A DNA stretch of 12,120 nucleotides from Chloroflexota bacterium (GTDB taxonomy: Bacteria > Chloroflexota > Ktedonobacteria > Ktedonobacterales > Ktedonobacteraceae): NCBI GenBank assembly GCA_005881495.1, contig VBHI01000220.1:79290-91409 (forward strand), read 5' to 3'. Of this stretch, positions 7,121-12,120 are shown piece by piece; position 1 is the stretch's first letter, and every line of letters starts with the position of its first letter. A program made the position numbers and the translations under genes. The notes beneath the pieces are model-generated. The model worked only from the letters and a program-made list of their open reading frames with translations, was not told where the DNA came from and did not search any database.

Positions 7121-8182
7121 ATGAAACCATATGATTCTTCTTCTGAAATCGACACGACGACCAGGGGTGAAACCGCACCGCTAGAAAACAGCGAAATCGA
7201 TGTCACTCCACCTATTGGGGTAACTCCTCCGCAGATACTGGCGCAGGATGCGGCAGAAGGCCGGCGTGGCGCCGCCTGGCGACTGTTGTACTGGATTATG
7301 GAGAACGACCCGCGTGCAGTGATAGCCGTTTCCTCACTTGATGACGATCGACTGGCACAGCACCTGCTAGAATTCATCGCCATGGGTACCTGGGCGGGCA
7401 AGCCTTTTGTGGTGCCACCACCCTTGCGCTCCCCATACGCCAGAACACGCCTCAGAACGCTTTTCCTGCCAGAGGCTGGTATGGACAAGGCGCGTGCTGA
7501 ACGAATATTATTGAGGGCAATGCACGATAAACGGTCAGCTATACGTGAGACCGCTGCCCATATTCTTGGCATCTTTGGCAGTCCTGTGGCCACGGCTGAA
7601 TTGATTGGAGCATTGCACGACCCCGTACCTGCTGTGAGGTTGGAGGCAGCGAAAGCCCTGGGGCGTGTCGGTGATCCGGCAGCCGTACCAGCTTTGCTCA
7701 ATGCACTACGTGGCGCCGATGAGCAGCTGGGCAGCATCATTTTTTCTTCACTTGTACGCCTGGGTCACCTGGCTGTTCCTGTGCTTATAGAGGCGAGCAA
7801 TAGTAGTTCAGCCTGGATGCGCTGGAATAGCGTGCGGGCACTGGGTAAAATTAACGATGGCCGGGCATTGTCTGTGCTGGCTAAGGCGCTCAGTGATACT
7901 GATCACTCGGTCGCCTGGATGGCCGCCAAAGGATTGGTGCAATATGGCAAAAAAAGCGTCGGGCCTGTGCTACAACTGCTGACCACCGCAGAAACGACGC
8001 CGTGGCTCGTAGAGACTGCCTCGTTTGTATTGACTGACCAATACCTCCATAATCCCAAATTCAAACCATACCTGGAGCCTGTTGTTAAGAATATGCGGGG
8101 CGTCGCTTACCAGGTTTCCACGCCGCATAGCGCGCAAAAAGCGCTGGCGGATCTCATTGCCGATGGTCTGCTTGAGCAGTAA
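7121..8182 (+). CDS. HEAT-repeat protein
   Basis: A 353-residue alpha-solenoid protein. The first 45 residues are Thr/Pro/Glu-rich and probably disordered. Residues about 47-90 form a helical region, and from about 122 onward there are about five HEAT/PBS-lyase-type helical pairs at roughly 136-165, 168-197, 199-225, 229-258 and 261-290. The clearest is AVRLEAAKALGRVGDPAAVPALLNAL at 171-196 (a textbook PBS-lyase HEAT unit; quoted in full only by position beyond this). A less regular helical C-terminus follows. Such repeats are protein-binding scaffolds; there is no catalytic motif, signal peptide or membrane segment. The start is ambiguous: GTG 7118 and ATG 7121 are adjacent, and only a weak AGAAAG lies upstream. 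The partner is unknown and the flanking genes give no hint. Confidence 0.85.
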   Translation: MKPYDSSSEIDTTTRGETAPLENSEIDVTPPIGVTPPQILAQDAAEGRRGAAWRLLYWIMENDPRAVIAVSSLDDDRLAQHLLEFIAMGTWAGKPFVVPPPLRSPYARTRLRTLFLPEAGMDKARAERILLRAMHDKRSAIRETAAHILGIFGSPVATAELIGALHDPVPAVRLEAAKALGRVGDPAAVPALLNALRGADEQLGSIIFSSLVRLGHLAVPVLIEASNSSSAWMRWNSVRALGKINDGRALSVLAKALSDTDHSVAWMAAKGLVQYGKKSVGPVLQLLTTAETTPWLVETASFVLTDQYLHNPKFKPYLEPVVKNMRGVAYQVSTPHSAQKALADLIADGLLEQ

Positions 8183-8294
8183 TGGTGCGAAAGTACAATG
8201 GGTTTGAACTCGGCATTTGGCTTTTTGCAGATCGGCTAATCGGCAAGGCGATTATAAGCTCGGCGTGGAAACGGGTAAGACGCTAAACCGTTCA
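8183..8294. other. Short spacer, nothing recognised
   Basis: No gene, hairpin with T-tract or repeat seen between the HEAT gene and the minus-strand HTH remnant. A plus-strand frame running through 8217-8540 is judged to be a shadow of that remnant. Confidence 0.5.
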
Positions 8295-8531
8295 TCAAAG
8301 TTCCCTGGGTATCAGATCTTTGAGCCTCACTTGGTGTGCTTTGGCTATCTTTATCAAGAGTTTGATATTGGGAAGATGAATACCCCGTTCCACTCTGCCA
8401 ATCCAGCCAACAGAAACACCCGCTTTTTTTGCAAGTGTTGCCTGGGACATATCTTTCACTCGTCTGAGGTATCAGATCTGTTTGCCAAGAACAAGAGCTT
8501 CATTGGAAAAAATGGAAGAGGTAGGTCGTAC
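8295..8531 (-). pseudogene. XRE/Cro-C1 family HTH regulator, interrupted by an in-frame TGA
   Basis: On the minus strand the frame from ATG 8450 to the stop at 8295-8297 encodes 51 residues with a clear XRE HTH: SQATLAKKAGVSVGWIGRVE gives helices 2-3, followed by RGIHLPNIKLLIKIAKAH and KDLIP. The same frame continues upstream as LVLGKQI-stop-YLRRVKDMSQ, which aligns with the usual first helix of this fold (LGxxIRxLR...LSQ). The stop is TGA at 8472-8474, where an Arg codon CGA would be expected. No usual start codon (ATG, GTG or TTG) is visible upstream before a TAA. I read this as a decayed regulator. The alternative is a functional 51-residue protein starting at the internal Met, but it would lack helix 1. 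The DNA-binding family assignment is confident; pseudogene status is an inference from the missing helix. Confidence 0.7.
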
Positions 8532-8582
8532 AATTTATGATTTCCGGCTTGCAACGAGCAAAGGAACAGAGTTATTAATTAC

Positions 8583-8969
8583 TCATCGAGGATAATTGAT
8601 TAATCGTGGCAAGCTCATCCAATAAGTGGGCAGGAAGTTTCCGATAGGGATTGGGATGCTGTTCCAAAGATGCAAACCTAGCTTCTGATAAAGCGGCTTG
8701 TTCTTTATCCTTCTTAAGACACCTTCAAAGCCATTGAGGTCTTGACAGGCTAGAAGAGTTAAACCGTTATCAATGACATGAGCCATCACAAAAGCTCCCA
8801 TTTGACCTCTCGAGAGAACTTCTCCCAAATATTCAGGCCAAAGAAACTCCAATACTTCAAGTGCTTCCCAAGCTTTTTCATGAGGCACAGGAAGAAGCAA
8901 ACCTAAACACCAATTATTTACTACTTCATTCCAATTTATGCCGAAATCGTGGTGGTGTCCTATTTCCAT
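8583..8969 (-). CDS. Hypothetical protein, 128 aa, unrecognised
   Basis: A complete minus-strand frame starting at ATG 8969 (an in-frame stop lies just upstream, so this is the earliest start) and ending at TGA 8583-8585. The sequence looks like a genuine globular protein: Trp- and Leu-rich, with segments such as NEVVNNWCLGLLLPVP, EALEVLEFLWPEYLGEVL and LTLLACQDLNGFEGVLRRIK. There is no signal peptide, no convincing transmembrane helix and no motif that I recognise. The Shine-Dalgarno is weak. It sits in AT-richer DNA between two decayed genes on the same strand, so it may be a remnant or cargo of an old mobile segment. Coding is supported by length and composition only. Confidence 0.55.
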   Translation of the reverse strand: MEIGHHHDFGINWNEVVNNWCLGLLLPVPHEKAWEALEVLEFLWPEYLGEVLSRGQMGAFVMAHVIDNGLTLLACQDLNGFEGVLRRIKNKPLYQKLGLHLWNSIPIPIGNFLPTYWMSLPRLINYPR

Positions 8970-9032
8970 TACTTGATCTCGCTATGAATAACATATGCCC
9001 TAGAAATATCTTTTCGCCTGCTATTTCAGCCG

Positions 9033-9257
9033 CTACACTATAAATTCGCCATTCAGGACAGCGATAACAATATGGTTATTTCGGGTTTCGATGGTCTTAT
9101 CGACAAACAAAATATCATGAGGATAAATCCCTGAGCCTATCATGGGATCACTCGATACTCGGACAAAATAGGTAGAAATTGGATGCTTGATAAGTTCGTA
9201 GTTGAGGTTAAATGATTCCTATTGGTGGGGCTGATTTGCAGGTGCAGGCACGTTCAT
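9033..9257 (-). pseudogene. umuD: UmuD-like S24 peptidase remnant
   Basis: The minus-strand reading from about 9218 to 9033 contains an unmistakable UmuD core: NLNYELIKHPISTYFVRVSS, then DPMIGSGIYPHDILFVD, then HIVIAVLNGEFIV. UmuD is the SOS-induced, RecA-stimulated self-cleaving partner of the UmuC polymerase. The nucleophile position in the family motif S-G-D-S-M reads S-S-D-P-M here, so Ser is replaced by Pro (codon 9144-9146). The catalytic Lys of T-V-K-(K/R)-L is a TAG stop (9033-9035) with RLK still readable after it. A further in-frame TAG lies at 9219-9221, upstream of which VPAPANQ resembles the N-terminal cleavage region (ATG 9255-9257). With both dyad residues and the frame lost it cannot be an active UmuD. 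No umuC is in the window. Confidence 0.8.
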
Positions 9258-9360
9258 TTATGCAGGACTTCCTCCTGAGACGGGCTACCATGAGTACTTT
9301 AACATGCTCGAACGCAAATTGCCGCATTTTCATGGTATTCCTCGTGATTTTGTGAGATAA
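9235..9360 (+). pseudogene. Possible coding remnant upstream of the TIR gene
   Basis: This plus-strand frame is open from a TGA at 9232-9234 to TAA 9358-9360 and has protein-like composition (FIYAGLPPETGYHEYF, then LERKLPHFHGIPRDFVR), but its only ATG (9304) leaves 18 codons. It may be the 3' end of a gene truncated when the adjacent umuD-like segment was joined. Family not recognised. Support is composition only. Confidence 0.25.
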
Positions 9361-9373
9361 TAGTATACAGCGA

Positions 9374-9472
9374 ATGGAAGAGCATATTGTCTTTGAAGAG
9401 TATGCAGCTCGTTTTCTTTATGGAGAACTTATCGAAGTGCCTTTGATAAAGAATGAGGAGAGCAAGAAATGA
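9374..9472 (+). CDS. Small ORF (32 aa) translationally coupled to the TIR gene
   Basis: This ORF of 32 residues starts MEEHIVFEEYAARFLYGELI and is rich in Glu and Tyr. Its TGA overlaps the next gene's ATG as ATGA (9469-9472), a classic coupling arrangement. The Shine-Dalgarno of the next gene (GAGGAG, 9455-9460) lies inside this ORF. Upstream of its own ATG only a weak AGCGA is seen. It could be a small regulatory or partner peptide for the TIR protein, or the end of a broken gene whose earlier part is the adjacent remnant. No family is recognised. Confidence 0.4.
   Translation: MEEHIVFEEYAARFLYGELIEVPLIKNEESKK
9455..9460 (+). promoter_or_regulatory. Shine-Dalgarno of the TIR-nSTAND1 gene
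   Basis: GAGGAG with an 8-nt spacer to ATG 9469; this settles the start of the large gene. Confidence 0.8.
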
Positions 9473-12120
9473 GCGAGACGCCCGCTCACACACCCACCCA
9501 CACACCCACACCTCCATCCATATTTTTCTCCTACTCGAGAGCTGATAGCTCGATCGTCGAACGCTTGAGAACTGATCTCGGTGCTCAAGGGATTACCACG
9601 TGGGTCGACCGAGAAGGTATCCGACCAGGCACACCTGATTGGGAAGAATCCCTACGAACGGCCATTCGGGCCGCCGCCGCAGTTCTACTTGTCGCTTCTC
9701 CCAACGCTCGTAGCTCCCGCTACGTCAAGGACGAACTACGCATTGCTCAGATGTATCATCGTCCCATCTATCCTGTTTGGGTGACAGGCACGCAGTGGAT
9801 GGAGGTCATTCCACTTGGTCTGGGTGGCATGCAATTCATCGACGCCCGCGAGGAGCGCTATGCCTCGGCCCTCTCCGAGATCGTCTTCACACTTACTGGA
9901 GATCCCTTTGCCCCCGTGCCTGATACGATTGCTACTCCTCATGGCGGGTCTGAACCAAATATTGAGCCACGCAATCCCTACAAAGGCTTGCGGCCGTTTA
10001 CTTCTGCAGATGCGCACGATTTCTTTGGACGGGACGCCCTGATCCAGGAACTCCTGGAAGCGCTCAAGGTGTCGCTGACCAAAAATATACCGGGAGTACA
10101 GAGCGCACGGTTGCTGGCGGTGGTTGGGACAAGTGGGTCAGGAAAATCAAGTGTGGTCATGGCTGGCCTGCTTCCCTGCCTTCAAACTGGTGGGATTCTC
10201 GGCAGTAAGGGATGGGTGTACCTGGATCCTGTCGTGCCAGGGGTACATCCCATTGAGTCCCTGACGCTTGCACTGTCGGAGAAACTACATGATAAGGGCC
10301 TGAAAACGATTCGTGAAGATCTGGAAGACGATCCTGCGCGTGGCCTCCATCTCTATGCGACTGCTCTTGCGAAACCACAGGGGACCAAAGTTGTGCTGTT
10401 CGTCGACCAGTTTGAGGAACTGTTCACGCTGACGACCTCTGAAGACGAGCGGAGGCAGTTCGTTGACCTGTTGATAAACGCCATCACTGAGCCAGGCGGT
10501 CCAGTTGTTCTCATTCTCACACTCCGAGTGGACTTCTCTGATCGTCCTATGCAGTATCCTGAACTCTACCGCCTGATCGACGCCCATCACAGTTCCGTGC
10601 TTCCGATGGAGATGGACGATCTGCGGGGTACGATCGAGCAACCTGCGGCACTACCCGATGTGCAGCTCACTTTTGAGGGTGATCTCGTGGGTGATCTGTT
10701 GTTTGAGATACGAGGACAAACAGGTGCCCTGCCGCTCTTGCAATTCACGCTCGACCAGCTCTTCCAACGACGAAGCGGGCACCAGTTGAGCTTACAGTCC
10801 TATCGCGAGATTGGTGGTGTCAAAGGAGCATTGTCTCAACATGCCGAGGAGACCTATCAAGAACTGCCTTCTGACGAGCATCGTCAGGTAGCGCGCGACG
10901 TGTTTTTGCGCTTAATCAAGCCTGGAACAACCGAGCAGGATACCACGCGTCGTCGTGCGGCCCGCTCCGAGTTCGAGCAAGCCGATTCTAAGCAGACACA
11001 GCAGATGCAGGAGACGCTGGAGGCATTCATCAGAGCGCGTCTGCTGACCACCAACCAGATCAGTGGCAAAACCACCATTGAAGTGAGTCACGAGGCGCTG
11101 ATTCGGGAATGGAAACGCCTGGCAGAGTGGCTGCGTGAGGCCCGCGACGACATCCTTTTTCAGCAGTCCCTCAGTGAAGATTCCGCGGAATGGGAGCAGC
11201 GGAAGCGGCCCAGAGACCGGCTGTATCGTGGTGTCCAGCTCAAAGAAGCCCTGACGTGGGCCAGGCGCAACAGGCCAAGTGAGCAGGAGGTGGTCTTTCT
11301 GCGGGCCAGTGCAATTCAGCGAACCCTGTTGCGGATGGGCGTCATCGCCGTGGTTCTCCTACTACTCTCTTTGACGGGGATAGCTGGCGGGTTAATTGCG
11401 ACGCGGCCCCCCGATCCAACGGTCGTGACCACGCTCCAGGACAATGTGAATGGATCATTGCGCTATTGTATCGAAAATGCTCCCTCGGAAAGCACGATCA
11501 GATTTGCACAGAGTTTGAGAGGAACCGTCAAACTTACAGCGGGTATCCTGGTGTTTGCGGGAGGGAAGCGACTCACTATTTCTGGTCCAGGAGCAAACCA
11601 ATTGACGATCAGCGGAGGCAAAACATATTCTTACATCGACGTCTCCGTAGGTGCTACAGTCAAATTCTCTAGCCTAAGCTTCAAAAACAGTAAGACGTTC
11701 GCTGATGCCTTCCTCTATAATGAGGGCACTCTCACTGTGACCAACAGCATCATCTCTGACAACGTGACGATGAACACCGGCGGTGACAGCTACGGCGGTG
11801 GCATTGAAAATACAGATACAGGCACCCTCACTGTGACCAACAGCATCATCTCTGACAACAAAGTGACAGCCATAGGCAGTGACAGCTTCGGCGGTGGCAT
11901 CGACAATGATGGCAGGCTTACCGTGACCAACAGTACCTTCTCCAACAATTCATCATCCAGCGACCAAGTTGGCAAAGGTGGCAGCATCTACAATGATGGC
12001 ACTCTAATCGTGACCAACAGTACCTTCTCAAACAATTCATCAAGCGGCGACAAAGATGGCGAAGGTGGCGGCATCTACAATGAAAGCACCCTTACTGTGA
12101 CTCACAGCACCTTCTCCAAC
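9469..12120 (+). CDS. TIR-nSTAND1 NTPase-TM-beta-helix receptor-like protein, 3'-partial
   Basis: At least 884 residues, still open at the window edge. After a Thr/Pro/His-rich start (5-16), a TIR domain (about 17-130) begins IFFSYSRADS and has the WVDREGIRPGTPDWEESL segment; Glu59 in DWEE matches the catalytic Glu of TIR NADases. An nSTAND1 NTPase follows, with NPYKGLRPF (169-177), FFGRD (185-189), Walker A GTSGSGKS (220-227), Walker B VVLFVDQFEE (308-317) and the C-terminal SHEALIREWKRL (540-551). One hydrophobic helix lies at about 622-643, preceded by Arg-rich sequence, so the N-terminal part is predicted cytoplasmic. From about 650 the protein becomes Ser/Thr/Asn/Gly-rich with repeats of 29-32 residues (GTLTVTNSTFSNN, GGGIYN), typical of a right-handed beta-helix, predicted outside. 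STAND proteins are ligand-triggered switches, often immune. The combination is inferred to be a membrane receptor with a NAD-degrading output; the trigger is unknown. Confidence 0.93.
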   Translation, partial: MSETPAHTPTHTPTPPSIFFSYSRADSSIVERLRTDLGAQGITTWVDREGIRPGTPDWEESLRTAIRAAAAVLLVASPNARSSRYVKDELRIAQMYHRPIYPVWVTGTQWMEVIPLGLGGMQFIDAREERYASALSEIVFTLTGDPFAPVPDTIATPHGGSEPNIEPRNPYKGLRPFTSADAHDFFGRDALIQELLEALKVSLTKNIPGVQSARLLAVVGTSGSGKSSVVMAGLLPCLQTGGILGSKGWVYLDPVVPGVHPIESLTLALSEKLHDKGLKTIREDLEDDPARGLHLYATALAKPQGTKVVLFVDQFEELFTLTTSEDERRQFVDLLINAITEPGGPVVLILTLRVDFSDRPMQYPELYRLIDAHHSSVLPMEMDDLRGTIEQPAALPDVQLTFEGDLVGDLLFEIRGQTGALPLLQFTLDQLFQRRSGHQLSLQSYREIGGVKGALSQHAEETYQELPSDEHRQVARDVFLRLIKPGTTEQDTTRRRAARSEFEQADSKQTQQMQETLEAFIRARLLTTNQISGKTTIEVSHEALIREWKRLAEWLREARDDILFQQSLSEDSAEWEQRKRPRDRLYRGVQLKEALTWARRNRPSEQEVVFLRASAIQRTLLRMGVIAVVLLLLSLTGIAGGLIATRPPDPTVVTTLQDNVNGSLRYCIENAPSESTIRFAQSLRGTVKLTAGILVFAGGKRLTISGPGANQLTISGGKTYSYIDVSVGATVKFSSLSFKNSKTFADAFLYNEGTLTVTNSIISDNVTMNTGGDSYGGGIENTDTGTLTVTNSIISDNKVTAIGSDSFGGGIDNDGRLTVTNSTFSNNSSSSDQVGKGGSIYNDGTLIVTNSTFSNNSSSGDKDGEGGGIYNESTLTVTHSTFSN
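11731..12120 (+). repeat. In-frame coding repeats of the beta-helix region
   Basis: Copies begin at 11731, 11827, 11917, 12004 and 12091, with periods of 96, 90, 87 and 87 nt (32, 30, 29 and 29 residues). The first 33 nt of copies 1 and 2 (11731-11763, 11827-11859) are identical in DNA. Copies 3 and 4 share another near-identical block encoding VTNSTFSNNSS. The array continues past the window end. Confidence 0.9.

Noticed and set aside
7066..7740. Minus-strand frame of 224 codons
   Set aside because: It is antisense to the HEAT-repeat gene and rich in Ser/Ala/Arg as expected for a shadow frame.
8308..8480. 12-nt GGTATCAGATCT repeated at about 8309 and 8469
   Set aside because: Both copies fall in the XRE remnant and are short; most likely chance.
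8217..8540. Plus-strand frame of 107 codons
   Set aside because: It lies opposite the recognisable minus-strand XRE HTH reading, its own composition is not protein-like, and it has no ribosome binding site.
9212..9355. Plus-strand frame of 47 residues from ATG 9212 with an upstream GAGG
   Set aside because: It overlaps the umuD remnant, and the alternative frame over 9235-9360 looks more protein-like. A frameshifted single gene is possible but cannot be shown.
9299..9517. Minus-strand frame of 72 codons with a Cys/Val-rich N-terminus
   Set aside because: It runs across the C/A tract and the receptor start; its odd composition reflects the simple sequence.
10285..10641. Minus-strand frame of 118 codons
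   Set aside because: It is antisense to the nSTAND1 domain, where the plus strand carries intact Walker B sequence.
1..12120. CRISPR array, tRNA or rRNA genes
   Set aside because: No regularly spaced identical repeats with unique spacers and no tRNA- or rRNA-like sequence were seen; the only regular repeats are coding ones at the end of the window.

Overview
The window looks like an accessory segment of a large, moderately GC-rich bacterial genome. A Ktedonobacter-like member of the Chloroflexota fits best. This is inferred from the mix of a TnpB-type element with a long basic tail, a MuiA-family protein, a lone molybdenum hydroxylase subunit and a TIR-nSTAND1 protein; there is no rRNA or other phylogenetic marker to prove it.

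Layout. (1) 1-~700: the 3' part of a tnpB (IS200/IS605-type RNA-guided nuclease) and a possible right end. (2) ~820-6780: four plus-strand housekeeping-like genes: a SAM-dependent methyltransferase, a MuiA/DUF4139 protein, a membrane-anchored SRPBCC protein, and a xanthine/CO-dehydrogenase-family molybdopterin subunit. The last two are close together and may be co-transcribed. (3) 6781-7120: a gene-free spacer with a three-copy 15-nt direct repeat, a perfect 25-bp inverted repeat with a 3-nt loop, and an interrupted inverted repeat ending at the next start codon. (4) 7121-8182: a HEAT-repeat protein. (5) ~8200-9370: a visibly AT-richer, decayed stretch mostly on the minus strand: a broken XRE-family HTH gene, an unrecognised 128-aa gene, and a umuD remnant that has lost both catalytic residues. 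(6) 9374-window end: a 32-aa ORF overlapping by ATGA the start of a very large plus-strand gene that runs off the window. That gene encodes TIR, nSTAND1 NTPase, one transmembrane helix, then a beta-helix repeat region.

The most notable object is the TIR-nSTAND1-TM-beta-helix protein. Its predicted topology puts a putative NAD-consuming effector and NTPase switch inside the cell and a repeat-built, possibly variable beta-helix outside. It reads as a membrane-anchored STAND immune-type receptor whose usual WD40/TPR sensor is replaced by an adhesin-like beta-helix. The remaining genes show no obvious joint pathway, apart from the possible SRPBCC-molybdenum hydroxylase pair.
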